Notes: generated by a model from the sequence alone, not told the origin. A DNA stretch of 46,732 nucleotides from an uncultured Prevotellaceae bacterium (GCA_937916085.1 CALGGO010000017.1:1-46732), one strand, 5' to 3'. Counted from the stretch's first letter, positions 7,816 through 15,802 are shown. Translations and numbers: made by a program.

Positions 7816-9750
7816 ATGATCAACATTAAATTTCCTGACGGAAGTGTAAGAGAGTATGAGAGTGGGGTAACTCCACTGCAAGTTGCTGAGAGCATCAGCT
7901 CTGGGCTGGCACGCAACGTGCTGGCTGCCAGCATCAACGACGTTGAATGGGACATATCTCGACCAATTTGTAGCGACGGTGAGATAAAACTCTTCAAGTG
8001 GGACGACCCCGAGGGCAAGCACGCCTTTTGGCACACTTCGGCACACCTGCTCGCCGAGGCTTTGCAAGAACTTTATCCTGGTGTTCAATTCGGCATAGGA
8101 CCAGCCATCGAGAACGGCTTCTACTACGACATCGACCCAGGCGACAACGAGATTACCCAAGCCGATTTCCCTAAAATCGAGAAGAAAATGGCTGAGCTGG
8201 TGGCTAAGAAAGAAGAGGTGAAACGCGCCGACATCACCAAGGCCGACGCCCTCAAGTTCTTTGGCGACACTGGCCAGACCTACAAAATAGAGCTTATCAA
8301 CGACCTGCAAGACGGCACCATCAGCACCTACACCCAGGGTGCGTTCACCGACCTGTGCCGCGGTCCACACATCCCCAACACAGCCCCCATCAAGGCAGTA
8401 AAGGTGCTGTCGCTCGCCGGCGCCTACTGGCGTGGCGACGAGACCCGCAAGCAGATGCTGCGCGTCTATGGCATCTCGTTCCCCAAGAAGTCGATGCTCG
8501 ACGAGTACCTGGTGCTCCTCGAGGAGGCCAAGAAGCGCGACCACCGCAAGATTGGCAAGGAGATGGAACTCTTTGCTTTCTCGCAGCGCGTGGGACAAGG
8601 CTTGCCGCTGTGGCTGCCCAAAGGTGCCGCCCTGCGCAACCGTCTGCAGGACTACCTCGCCAAGATTCAGAAGAAATATGGCTACGAGCAGGTCATCACC
8701 CCTCACATCGGCAACAAGAACCTGTATGTGACCAGCGGTCACTACGCAAAATATGGCAAGGACTCGTTCCAGCCTATCCACACCCCCGAAGAGGGCGAGG
8801 AGTACATGCTCAAACCCATGAACTGCCCTCACCACTGCGAGATTTACCGCACCTCGCCACGCAGCTACAAGGACCTGCCTCTACGCTTCGCCGAGTTTGG
8901 TACTGTATATCGCTACGAGCAGAGTGGCGAGCTTCACGGCTTGACACGTGTGCGCTCGTTCACACAAGACGACGCCCACCTGTTCTGCACCCCCGAGCAG
9001 CTCAAGCAGGAGTTCCTGAGCGTGATGGACATCATCAACCACATCCTGGGTGTGTTTGGCTTTGAGTATGAGGCACAAATCTCGCTGCGCGACCCCAACA
9101 ACAAGCAGAAATATGTGGGCAGCGACGAGAACTGGGAGCGCGCCGAGCGCGCCATCGTGGAGGCTTGCGAGGAGAAAGGCCTCCCAGCCAAGCAGGTAGA
9201 AGGCGAGGCGGCATTCTATGGTCCCAAGCTCGACTTCATGGTGAAGGACGCTCTGGGCCGCCGCTGGCAGCTGGGCACCATCCAAGTTGACTACAACCTG
9301 CCCGAGCGCTTCGAGCTGGAATACACTGGCAGCGACAACGCCAAGCACCGCCCCATCATGATTCACCGCGCGCCATTTGGCTCGCTAGAGCGTTTCGTGG
9401 CTGTGCTGCTTGAGCACACCGCCGGCAAGCTGCCATTGTGGCTGGCGCCCGACCAGGTGGTAGTACTCCCCATCAGCGAGAAGTACAACGAATATGCCAG
9501 TCACGTCGCACAAGTTCTCAACGATGCCGATGTGCGCACCATCATCGACGACCGAAACGAGAAAATAGGCAAGAAAATACGCGACAATGAGCTCAAGAGA
9601 ATACCCTATTTGCTCATTGTAGGCGAAAAAGAAGCTGCAAATGAAGAAGTTTCGGTAAGAAAACAGGGCGGAATTGATCAAGGTTCAGAAAAAATTACTA
9701 CCTTTGCAGCCAAAATCACTCAAGAAGTGAACGAAATGATAAACTTATAA
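7816..9750 (+). CDS. thrS: Threonine--tRNA ligase
   Basis: This 644-residue enzyme charges tRNA-Thr. An N-terminal TGS domain (1-61) is followed by the editing domain with the zinc-type motif HTSAHLLAEAL, then the class II catalytic core. The core contains the Cys/His motif MNCPHHCEIY, the motif 2 region RFAEFGTVYRYEQSGELHGL, and motif 3 in HRAPFGSLERFVAVLLEH. The anticodon-binding domain at the C-terminus starts near LAPDQVVVLPI. Its length is standard. infC begins 9 bp after the stop, giving the widely conserved thrS-infC-rpmI-rplT translation operon. Confidence 0.99.
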   Translation: MINIKFPDGSVREYESGVTPLQVAESISSGLARNVLAASINDVEWDISRPICSDGEIKLFKWDDPEGKHAFWHTSAHLLAEALQELYPGVQFGIGPAIENGFYYDIDPGDNEITQADFPKIEKKMAELVAKKEEVKRADITKADALKFFGDTGQTYKIELINDLQDGTISTYTQGAFTDLCRGPHIPNTAPIKAVKVLSLAGAYWRGDETRKQMLRVYGISFPKKSMLDEYLVLLEEAKKRDHRKIGKEMELFAFSQRVGQGLPLWLPKGAALRNRLQDYLAKIQKKYGYEQVITPHIGNKNLYVTSGHYAKYGKDSFQPIHTPEEGEEYMLKPMNCPHHCEIYRTSPRSYKDLPLRFAEFGTVYRYEQSGELHGLTRVRSFTQDDAHLFCTPEQLKQEFLSVMDIINHILGVFGFEYEAQISLRDPNNKQKYVGSDENWERAERAIVEACEEKGLPAKQVEGEAAFYGPKLDFMVKDALGRRWQLGTIQVDYNLPERFELEYTGSDNAKHRPIMIHRAPFGSLERFVAVLLEHTAGKLPLWLAPDQVVVLPISEKYNEYASHVAQVLNDADVRTIIDDRNEKIGKKIRDNELKRIPYLLIVGEKEAANEEVSVRKQGGIDQGSEKITTFAAKITQEVNEMINL

Positions 9751-9759
9751 TATTACTGA

Positions 9760-10440
9760 ATGCAGAAAAAACCTTATTGGAGTGGCCCTAAAAAGCCAAT
9801 GAACGGTGGTCCCAACAAGGGAAAGAAAAACCGTAACCAGCGGGGTGGCAAGCAACAGAAAGAGGAACTTGCCATCAACGACGAAATTCGTGCTCCCGAA
9901 GTGCGACTTGTGGGTGACAATGTGGAAGAGGGCATCTACCCTATCCTCAAAGCACTCAAGATTGCTGAGGAACAAGAACTGGACCTCATTGAGATTGCAC
10001 CTATGGCACAGCCTCCCGTGTGCAAGATTATGGACTATCAAAAGTATCAGTTCCAGCAGAAGAAAAAGCTAAAGGAGCAGAAGGCTAAGGCTACCAAGGT
10101 GGTGGTAAAGGAGATAAGATTTGGACCGCAAACCGATGACCACGACTACAATTTCAAGCTCAAGCACGCCATCGGTTTCCTCAAAGAAGGCGCTAAAGTA
10201 AAGAGCTACGTCTTCTTCAAAGGACGCTCAATCCTCTTCAAGGAACAAGGCGAGGTGCTGCTGCTCAGGTTTGCCAACGACCTGGAGGACTACGCCAAGG
10301 TTGACCAGATGCCGGTACTCGAAGGCAAGCGCATGACTATCATGCTCTCGCCCAAGAAACAGACCTCGAAGAAGAAGGACGCCGAGAAGCCCAAGGACAA
10401 CGCCCCCGAAGCGGCACCAGCTCCCGAGGCTACGGAATGA
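9760..10440 (+). CDS. infC: Translation initiation factor IF-3
   Basis: The protein has 226 residues. The IF-3 N domain starts at LAINDEIRAPEVRLVGDN, with QALKIAEEQELDLIEIAP-like sequence and PPVCKIMDYQKYQF, and the C domain follows through KVKSYVFFKGR to MTIMLSPKK. IF-3 keeps the ribosomal subunits apart and checks the start codon. Two extensions make it longer than the roughly 180-residue standard: a basic, Gly/Asn/Lys-rich N-terminal tail of about 34 residues and a Lys/Glu/Pro/Ala-rich C-terminal tail of about 28. The start is ATG, not the rare ATT known from Escherichia coli. Confidence 0.98.
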   Translation: MQKKPYWSGPKKPMNGGPNKGKKNRNQRGGKQQKEELAINDEIRAPEVRLVGDNVEEGIYPILKALKIAEEQELDLIEIAPMAQPPVCKIMDYQKYQFQQKKKLKEQKAKATKVVVKEIRFGPQTDDHDYNFKLKHAIGFLKEGAKVKSYVFFKGRSILFKEQGEVLLLRFANDLEDYAKVDQMPVLEGKRMTIMLSPKKQTSKKKDAEKPKDNAPEAAPAPEATE

Positions 10441-10597
10441 GGTTAGAGGTTAGTTGCGCTACGCGCGATTAGAGATTAGTGATTAGTGATTAGTTGGTGC
10501 TTCGCACCGATTAGGGATTAGTGAAACTAAGAACTGATAACTGAAAAACGATTCTCGATCACCGATCCTCGATCCTCGATAAACGAAAAAACGGGGC
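10441..10597. repeat. GATTAG-word tract with two small hairpins
   Basis: The tract behind infC repeats GATTAGTGATTAG words. Two different hairpins sit in the same setting, TTAGTT-hairpin-GATTAG: GCGC-TAC-GCGC (456-466 of the 10,000s) and GGTGC-TTC-GCACC (10496-10508). Related GGTTAGAGGTTAG words recur near 17680 (inverted) and 46530. Confidence 0.8.
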
Positions 10598-10620
10598 ATT
10601 AGGCTTGGTAAGTGCCTAGT
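10598..10620 (+). promoter_or_regulatory. Hairpin ahead of rpmI
   Basis: ATTAGGC (10598-10604) pairs with GCCTAGT (10614-10620) with one G-T pair and a 9-base loop, 39 bp before the rpmI start. It could be a leader control element or an RNA processing site. It does not match the L20 leaders known from other phyla as far as can be judged by eye. Confidence 0.45.
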
Positions 10621-10659
10621 CCCTTGATTAATAACAATTTTTTAAAAACAATTTCAAAA

Positions 10660-10857
10660 ATGCCAAAAGTTAAGACTAATTCCGGTGCCAAAAAAAGGTT
10701 TACCTTTACCGGAACAGGGAAGATTAAAAGAAAGCATGCTTACAAAAGTCACATCTTGACAAAGAAGACCAAGAAGCAGAAGAGAAACCTCACCAAGGTG
10801 AGCATCGTTGACAAAGCTAACCTCAACTCCATCCGCGAGTTGCTCGTTAAGAAATAA
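10660..10857 (+). CDS. rpmI: 50S ribosomal protein L35
   Basis: The 65-residue basic protein starts MPKVKTNSGAKKRFTFTGTG and carries the L35 signature KRKHAYKSHILTKKTKKQKRNL. The ATG at 10660 is chosen because L35 proteins begin MPKxKT; the upstream in-frame ATG at 10612 would add residues foreign to the family and overlaps the leader hairpin. It is a component of the large ribosomal subunit, placed between infC and rplT as usual. Confidence 0.98.
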   Translation: MPKVKTNSGAKKRFTFTGTGKIKRKHAYKSHILTKKTKKQKRNLTKVSIVDKANLNSIRELLVKK

Positions 10858-10991
10858 TCAAGCGATATCAACAAAGTAAAGTTTCTAAACACTTTTAATC
10901 AACAAGAGATTTTTATCATTTTTATTAACCGAATGTTTAGCACAAAAGAGCAGCCATCGCTGCCGCTAACGTTCACAATTCATTTAAAAAA

Positions 10992-11345
10992 ATGCCAAGA
11001 TCAGTAAATCACGTTGCTTCAAGAGCAAAACGTAAAAAGATTCTTAAACTTACAAGAGGTTATTTCGGCGCACGCAAGAACGTCTGGACCGTTGCCAAGA
11101 ACACTTGGGAAAAAGGTTTGACCTACGCTTATCGCGACCGCAAGAACAAGAAACGCAACTTCCGCGCTCTGTGGATTCAGCGTATTAACGCCGCCGCACG
11201 CCTGGAGGACCTTTCTTACTCTAAGTTGATGGGCTTGATTCACAAGGCAGGTATCGAGATCAACCGCAAGGTGCTCGCCGACCTCGCCATGAACAACCCA
11301 GAGGCTTTCAAGGCTATCGTCGAGAAAGCCAAGAACGCTCAGTAA
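10992..11345 (+). CDS. rplT: 50S ribosomal protein L20
   Basis: This 117-residue protein has the standard L20 length and start (MPRSVNHVASRAKRKKILKL) followed by TRGYFGARKNVWTVAKN and the LWIQRINAAAR segment. L20 binds 23S rRNA early in large-subunit assembly. It is the last protein gene of the operon. The 134-bp gap after rpmI contains a small GCAGC-CATC-GCTGC hairpin. A terminator and then the 6S-like RNA follow. Confidence 0.99.
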   Translation: MPRSVNHVASRAKRKKILKLTRGYFGARKNVWTVAKNTWEKGLTYAYRDRKNKKRNFRALWIQRINAAARLEDLSYSKLMGLIHKAGIEINRKVLADLAMNNPEAFKAIVEKAKNAQ

Positions 11346-11395
11346 TCAAGATATTACCGTAACGAGCAACAACCGCGAGTAAAACTTACCTCAAA

Positions 11396-11440
11396 AAAGA
11401 TGGACTTCCTCTCTCTCACGAGATGAAGTTCATTTTTTTG
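11396..11440 (+). terminator. Terminator of the thrS-infC-rpmI-rplT operon
   Basis: TGGACTTC pairs with GAAGTTCA around a long loop, with flanking A-rich and T-rich arms, and the stem is followed directly by seven T residues and GCTTTTTT. It lies 50 bp behind rplT. Confidence 0.8.
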
Positions 11441-11479
11441 CTTTTTTGCAGGTGTTTTGTGAGAAAAATCGCACAAAAA

Positions 11480-11511
11480 TTTGGAAATTTGTTTTATTGG
11501 CAGTAATTTTG
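11480..11511 (+). promoter_or_regulatory. Promoter of the 6S-like RNA
   Basis: TTTG (11480-11483), 20 bases, then TAATTTTG (11504-11511) matches the Bacteroidota housekeeping promoter TTTG-N19/20-TAnnTTTG. Transcription should start around 11517-11520. Confidence 0.8.
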
Positions 11512-11517
11512 CGATAA

Positions 11518-11770
11518 CAAATCAGATCATTGACATAATGCCGCATCAAAGCTGATTGGGATACTCTTCAAATTTTTCATGAAATGCCGAGAAAAGTATT
11601 CTTGTCGATGGCGGGCCTCAACCACGTGTGGTGTCTTCGCGACCGGAGGATTACAAAGACTTGGATACCCTCAAATCCTGTTTTTATCGGAGTTTCATCA
11701 CATCCCTTTGATGTGGCTTTATCATAAAAGGATGCTACCACGCTTGTTGCAACGGTAGCATCCTTTCTTT
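11518..11770 (+). ncRNA. Putative 6S RNA (Bacteroidales-1 RNA type)
   Basis: A roughly 250-nt transcription unit has its own consensus promoter and terminator and no reading frame. GCCGCATCAAAG (11540-11551) pairs with CTTTGATGTGGC (11706-11717), a 12-bp closing stem with one G-T pair. The sequence between could form a long interrupted rod, as in 6S RNA. The 3' end is AAAGGATGCTACC (11727-11739) pairing perfectly with GGTAGCATCCTTT (11754-11766). The Bacteroidales-1 RNA motif is known from this order near L20 genes and has been discussed as a 6S homologue. Position behind rplT, size and structure fit. Sequence-level membership was not computed. 6S RNA binds RNA polymerase and tunes promoter use. 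Confidence 0.75.
11727..11766 (+). terminator. Terminator of the 6S-like RNA
   Basis: A perfect 13-bp stem, AAAGGATGCTACC / GGTAGCATCCTTT, with a 14-base loop, followed by CTTTATCTTAA. Confidence 0.8.
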
Positions 11771-11804
11771 ATCTTAATGTTAAGCTATTGGTAGCCAGCT
11801 GCTC

Positions 11805-11890
11805 CTCTAAGTTAACGTGAGTTCGACGAATTTGTCACTTGATAATCATTGCGTTAGCAGCTCCCCCTCTAAGATAGAGGGGGTCGGGGG
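11805..11890. repeat. CAGCTCCCCCTCTAAG-type intergenic repeat with hairpin
   Basis: Two related words occur, CAGCTGCTCCTCTAAGTTA (from 11805) and CAGCTCCCCCTCTAAG (from about 11858). The second forms the hairpin CCCCCTCTA (11863-11871) / TAGAGGGGG (11875-11883) with a 3-base loop. A third relative, CAGCTCCCCTTCTAAGTTAG, lies at about 29286-29305 behind the dnaQ-like gene. Confidence 0.65.
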
Positions 11891-11944
11891 GAATATGATA
11901 AACTCACGAAGCGACTGAGGAGTATGTCTTTCCAACTTTGTGGT

Positions 11945-12640
11945 TTACTTGAGCCTGATGTTGTAGCCCAACGTCACCATTATCGACATCGACGATGAGC
12001 CCTGAAAAGGATCAGACTTGTGATTGCTGAACACATCGTTGAGACCATAATAGAACCTGCCCTCGAGGTTTATGGCATGCTTAGGCGCGACGTTAACCTC
12101 CAAGCCGAGACCTGCCGAGATGCCGTAGTCGAAACGGCGTTCCACAGGTTCGGTGAACTGCTCCAACTTGCGATAAGAGTTGGCAAGCTCTTCTATGTCA
12201 ACGGCATGCTCGTAGTCGAAATTGCTCGACGTCTTCTCCCCTATCATTATGCCTATCTCGGGACCTGCGTTGAAGAAGAACCGCACCTTGTCGCTGCCAA
12301 AATAGATGTGGGTGAGCAATGGAATCTGAATATAAGTGAACTGACGGCTGAAGCTGTAGCCCTCAAGCGGCTTGAAGTCTTCTTTCCATCCACGCTGCTC
12401 AAGGTTGAGCTCGCCAATGAGTCCAAAATGGTTCTCCTCGATATACCTCACGGTGGCGCCAAGCACCATGCCAGCAATCATCTTTTGCGGCACCGACGAC
12501 TGGAAGTTCACTCTCGACAGACTCATGCCACCCTTAGCTCCCACGCTGATGTTGTGGTCACTGAAGTCGAGCGCATGAGCCGTGCCACTCACCATGAGCA
12601 GCACCATGAGTAAAAAATATGTGAAAAGGCGATTATTCAT
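11945..12640 (-). CDS. PorT-family outer membrane beta-barrel protein
   Basis: The protein has 231 residues with a signal peptide (cut after about residue 23, GTAHA). The mature part has short amphipathic beta strands, including ISVGAKGGMSLSRVNFQSS at the start, an RRFDYGISAGLGLEVNVAPK strand pair and an aromatic-poor final strand IMVTLGYNIRLK. This is the pattern of small 8-stranded barrels grouped as PorT-like in Bacteroidota. The start codon overlaps the end of the upstream LysM gene by 8 bp (ATG within AATGAATAA), so translation is probably coupled. Its role is unknown, perhaps in envelope maintenance with the LysM protein. Confidence 0.75.
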   Translation of the reverse strand: MNNRLFTYFLLMVLLMVSGTAHALDFSDHNISVGAKGGMSLSRVNFQSSVPQKMIAGMVLGATVRYIEENHFGLIGELNLEQRGWKEDFKPLEGYSFSRQFTYIQIPLLTHIYFGSDKVRFFFNAGPEIGIMIGEKTSSNFDYEHAVDIEELANSYRKLEQFTEPVERRFDYGISAGLGLEVNVAPKHAINLEGRFYYGLNDVFSNHKSDPFQGSSSMSIMVTLGYNIRLK

Positions 12641-14597
12641 TCAAGTCGGTAATCTTAAGCTCTTTCTTGGGAGTGAGATTGATGATGCGCACCGACTTGT
12701 TGATATATCCAGTCCAGTTATTGGCGCGCTCAAAGAAGAAGTTGGTCTGGATGCCTTCGTATGACGACGCCTTGTCGCCAGGGGTAACATCATTGATGTA
12801 GGCATTCACCAAGAACATGCCCACGTCAAAGCCAAAGACGCTCATGTTGGGAGTGCTCGTTGAGAGTTTTGTGCCATAGCGCTTCACATATTTGTTGCTC
12901 AACGCTTTAACCTCGGCATTATCGGGCAGGAAGAAGCGAGAGTAGATGTGAGTGTCGATAGCCATAAACTCGTCTTTGTGCTTCTTTAAATACATGGTAT
13001 ATTCAGGATGTCCCAACAGTTCAAGGCGGCAATCCACACGTGTGGCTTTGGCCTCGATGATGCCTGTGGCATACTTGCTGATAAACGCCTCTTTGCCATT
13101 GGCAGGGATGAAGAGGTATTTTGTGGCTGGGTCGAGATACCTCGACAGCGACTTGCCGGTGAGGTCACTGACGATAGTCAATGTCTTGTGGGGGTGCTTG
13201 CTCACGTTGGCATATTTCTTAATCTCCTCATAGATATCCTTTGACGTCTCGCTGGGATCATCGAGGAACACTAGCTCATAATCCTGGAATTTTGTCCTGA
13301 GCATCTCGATTATCGAGGCGTTGAGGTATGGCGATGGGATATTCACCTGCATCGAGCGCTGGTTGTTGATATAGTCCTCGCTTTGAGTGTAGAAGCAGTT
13401 GAGGATGTCAATGTTGTTCTTTTGGCCATAGGCTAGGATGCGCTGCAGCTGGTCGCTCTCCGACGGAGCGATGATGATGTCGCTCTTCTTGAGAGCATCG
13501 AGCGAGAGGATGCTGTCGGTGATGCCTGGGCTGAGCTTGGTGTCATAGACATTGATATTCAGTGGCTTGGTGAGCTTGCCACCCAAGCTGTCGAGAGCCA
13601 TCACGAAACCGTTGAAGAAGTCATCATAGTCACGGGCATTCTTGTTGCGGTTGGCCATGTCGGTTTGGAACGGCAGGATAATGCTGATGTTCACGCTGTT
13701 GTCCTTGTTGGGAGAGTGAACATCGTTATATACCTCATCAAACTTGTCCTTGTAGTTCTTCTCAAGCTGTTCCTCGGTCATAGCTGAGGTGTTGACCACC
13801 TGCTTGTCGATGGCATCACGAGGGATGTAGATGGTTTTGCCTTTCTTGAGTTTCGACACCTCGGGGTTGGCGTCCTTGAGCACCTTCACGTTGATGCCAT
13901 TAGCTGCTGCCACACTCTCGTAGGTGTCGCCAGCGGTAACAACGTAAGGTATAAACTGCTTGATATCCTTCTGGACGATAATGTCTTTAGTGGTATTGGG
14001 CAGAATCATCACCACGTCATCGACTTGAAGGTTAGCGCTTGCTATACCGGGGTTCAGCTCAATAAGCTTCTCGATGGTGGTGTTATAAGCCTTGGCAATT
14101 CCATAGAGTGTCTCACCAGTCTTGATAGTGTGATACACAATCTTGCTCGACGAGGGCTTAACGGGAATTATGAGCTGCTCTCCCACCTTAAGGCCGTAAG
14201 CAATCGAGGGGTTAGCGGCAAGCAACTCGCTCTCGGTCACGCCGTAGGTTCGGGAGATGCCATACACGCTCTCGCCGCTCTTGACGATGTGAGTCACCAC
14301 ATCTTCGGCTATCATCTTTTTGTTGCCAGTATTCTGCTTAGTGTCAATGAACTCATTCACCGGCAAGAAGAGCAGCTGCTTTTTTGCCACGCCGTTACGT
14401 GCCGACGGATTATATTTCAAGATGATGTCTTTATTGACACCAATCTTGTTGGCAATATCATGCACTGTCTCGTTCTTCTTCACCTCATAATAATAATAGG
14501 TCTCGTTGCCAAGTCTTTTGGTAGGCAAATTCAACTTGGCGTTCAGTGTGCAGGTTGCTACAGCAAGCAGTATTGCTAAAGCTATAATTTTCTTCAT
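12633..14597 (-). CDS. LysM-repeat protein with a C-terminal periplasmic-binding-like domain
   Basis: The 654-residue protein starts with a signal peptide (cut near LNAKL). Four LysM repeats follow at about 36-80, 106-150, 155-200 and 218-262, each with the pattern G(E/D)T...IA...G...LL..NP..... (e.g. IKTGETLYGIAKAYNTTIE). They should bind peptidoglycan. From about residue 300 the sequence (NISIILPFQTDMA, then DFFNGFVMALDSLGG) resembles the type 1 periplasmic-binding fold of amino-acid transporters, but no transporter gene is nearby. It is coupled to the downstream barrel gene. A perfect promoter lies 74 bp upstream. It probably links envelope layers or senses cell-wall fragments; this is inference. 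Confidence 0.88.
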   Translation of the reverse strand: MKKIIALAILLAVATCTLNAKLNLPTKRLGNETYYYYEVKKNETVHDIANKIGVNKDIILKYNPSARNGVAKKQLLFLPVNEFIDTKQNTGNKKMIAEDVVTHIVKSGESVYGISRTYGVTESELLAANPSIAYGLKVGEQLIIPVKPSSSKIVYHTIKTGETLYGIAKAYNTTIEKLIELNPGIASANLQVDDVVMILPNTTKDIIVQKDIKQFIPYVVTAGDTYESVAAANGINVKVLKDANPEVSKLKKGKTIYIPRDAIDKQVVNTSAMTEEQLEKNYKDKFDEVYNDVHSPNKDNSVNISIILPFQTDMANRNKNARDYDDFFNGFVMALDSLGGKLTKPLNINVYDTKLSPGITDSILSLDALKKSDIIIAPSESDQLQRILAYGQKNNIDILNCFYTQSEDYINNQRSMQVNIPSPYLNASIIEMLRTKFQDYELVFLDDPSETSKDIYEEIKKYANVSKHPHKTLTIVSDLTGKSLSRYLDPATKYLFIPANGKEAFISKYATGIIEAKATRVDCRLELLGHPEYTMYLKKHKDEFMAIDTHIYSRFFLPDNAEVKALSNKYVKRYGTKLSTSTPNMSVFGFDVGMFLVNAYINDVTPGDKASSYEGIQTNFFFERANNWTGYINKSVRIINLTPKKELKITDLNE

Positions 14598-14670
14598 AAT
14601 TATCGTTGTTTCTTATTGTCAATCACGTTAATTACATCGCTAGGGCATTATGCCGAAGCAAATTCAAGTG

Positions 14671-14701
14671 CAAAGATAATGCAAGTTGAGTGAAATACAA
14701 A
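14671..14701 (-). promoter_or_regulatory. Promoter of the LysM gene
   Basis: On the minus strand this reads TTTG (14701-14698), 19 bases, TATCTTTG (14678-14671), an exact match to the Bacteroidota promoter consensus, about 75 bp before the start codon. Confidence 0.8.
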
Positions 14702-14776
14702 ATCAAAGACTAAGTTTTTAAATAAAATGCTCACGCTCGGAACTTTATTTTCATACAAAGACAACAAATAAAAAAA

Positions 14777-14845
14777 CTTCACAAAACCACGAATTATCAC
14801 TAATTTTCACTAAGATTTGTTTTTAATTGTTTGTAGTTGTTTGAC
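14777..14845 (+). repeat. 69-bp dispersed repeat, copy 2
   Basis: This matches the reverse complement of 7432-7500 with two mismatches. It is preceded at 14727-14742 by AAAATGCTCACGCTCG, a word also found at 17566 and in altered form at 7374 and 7540, so modules occur in similar order at distant sites. It ends about 30 bp before the end of ung. Confidence 0.9.
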
Positions 14846-14874
14846 AAAAAACGGGATCGAGGGCGTCGTGGGTG

Positions 14875-15537
14875 TCACCATGCAATCGGGGCTTTGCCGT
14901 GGCGGCGCAGGTAGTCGTTGGCGAGCGAGAAGTGGTGGTTGCCGAAGAAACCACGATAGGCACTCAGCGGTGACGGATGCGGCGAGGTCAAAACCAGGTG
15001 GCGGGTGCGGTCGATGAAGCTGCCTTTGCGTATGGCGTAACTGCCCCACAGGATAAAGACCAGATTCTCTCGGCGGGTGGCAAGATGAGCAATCACCTCG
15101 TCGGTGAACTGCTCCCAGCCGCGGTTCTGGTGCGAGCCGGCTCGGTGCGCCTGCACGGTGAGTGTGGAGTTGAGCAGCAGCACGCCCTGACGCGCCCAGC
15201 GGCTGAGGTCGCCACTAGTGGGAATCGGTGCGCCAGTGTCGTCGTGAATCTCCTTGAAGATGTTTTGCAGCGACGGCGGGAACGGCACGCCATCATTCAC
15301 CGAGAAGCACAACCCGTTGGCCTGACCGTCGTCATGATAGGGGTCCTGACCAAGAATGACCACCTTCACGTCATTAAATGGCGTGGCGTCGAAGGCGGCA
15401 AAAATCTGCCGTCCAGGCGGAAACACCCGAGTGGTGCGGTACTGCTCACGCACAAAGTCGGTGAGTCTCACAAAGTAGTCCTTCTCCCACACGTCGGCAA
15501 GCTCCATGCGCCAACTCTCCTCAATCCTCACTGTCAT
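14875..15537 (-). CDS. ung: Uracil-DNA glycosylase, family 1
   Basis: This 220-residue enzyme cuts uracil out of DNA, the first step of base-excision repair. The catalytic motif GQDPYH is at 63-68 (Asp 65 activates water), the uracil pocket LLNSTLTV starts at 121, and the minor-groove loop HPSPLSA is at 187-193 (His 187). Its length is that of bacterial Ung. The gene stands alone, with its promoter (TATCTTTG on the minus strand, 15591-15584) interleaved with that of the divergent tRNA-Arg. Confidence 0.98.
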   Translation of the reverse strand: MTVRIEESWRMELADVWEKDYFVRLTDFVREQYRTTRVFPPGRQIFAAFDATPFNDVKVVILGQDPYHDDGQANGLCFSVNDGVPFPPSLQNIFKEIHDDTGAPIPTSGDLSRWARQGVLLLNSTLTVQAHRAGSHQNRGWEQFTDEVIAHLATRRENLVFILWGSYAIRKGSFIDRTRHLVLTSPHPSPLSAYRGFFGNHHFSLANDYLRRHGKAPIAW

Positions 15538-15578
15538 AGCTCATTTTTTAAAAAGATGATGAAATACCTCATTTCATT

Positions 15579-15610
15579 TTTGCAAAGATACAAATATTTC
15601 ACTACTTTTG
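15579..15610 (+). promoter_or_regulatory. tRNA-Arg promoter overlapping the divergent ung promoter
   Basis: TTTG (15579-15582), 20 bases, TACTTTTG (15603-15610) matches the consensus on the plus strand. A -7 box for ung (TATCTTTG, minus strand) lies within the spacer at about 15584-15591. Two polymerases could not bind at once. Confidence 0.65.
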
Positions 15611-15637
15611 CACCGCATTTTATCTAAAAATTGCTCC

Positions 15638-15709
15638 GGGTCCATAGTTCAATGGATAGAATAAAGGATTCCGGTTCCTTCGATTGGGGTTCGACTCCCC
15701 ATGGGCCTA
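15638..15709 (+). tRNA. tRNA-Arg (anticodon CCG)
   Basis: A 72-nt cloverleaf can be drawn: acceptor GGGTCCA / TGGGCCT (with G-T pairs), D arm GTTC / GAAT, anticodon arm AAGGA-TTCCGGT-TCCTT giving anticodon CCG (reads CGG), and T arm TGGGG-TTCGACT-CCCCA, with discriminator A. No CCA is encoded. A consensus promoter lies upstream. Confidence 0.93.
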
Positions 15710-15714
15710 CTTTT

Positions 15715-15795
15715 AATGCTGAATGCAGAATGCACAATGCAGAATGCGGAATGCAGAATGCAGAATGCAGAATGCAGAATGCAGAATGCAGAATT
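15715..15795. repeat. Tandem heptamer tract, AATGCAG units
   Basis: About eleven near-perfect copies of AATGCAG run from just behind the tRNA to the terminator. The tract is inside the tRNA primary transcript, between the mature 3' end and the terminator stem. Copy number is likely to vary between strains by slippage. Confidence 0.9.
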
Positions 15796-15802
15796 TATAA
15801 TG

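Noticed and set aside
7804..8835. Long 343-codon open frame on the minus strand across thrS
   Set aside because: It is the antisense shadow of the thrS coding sequence, which has all synthetase motifs. Codon structure of the plus frame creates the open antisense frame.
10441..10659. infC-rpmI gap considered as a known L20 autoregulatory leader
   Set aside because: Only one 7-bp hairpin plus repeat words is visible; the published L20 leader architectures from other phyla are not recognisable.
15715..15795. AATGCAG array considered as a CRISPR-like array
   Set aside because: The units are contiguous 7-mers without spacers, and no cas gene is near.
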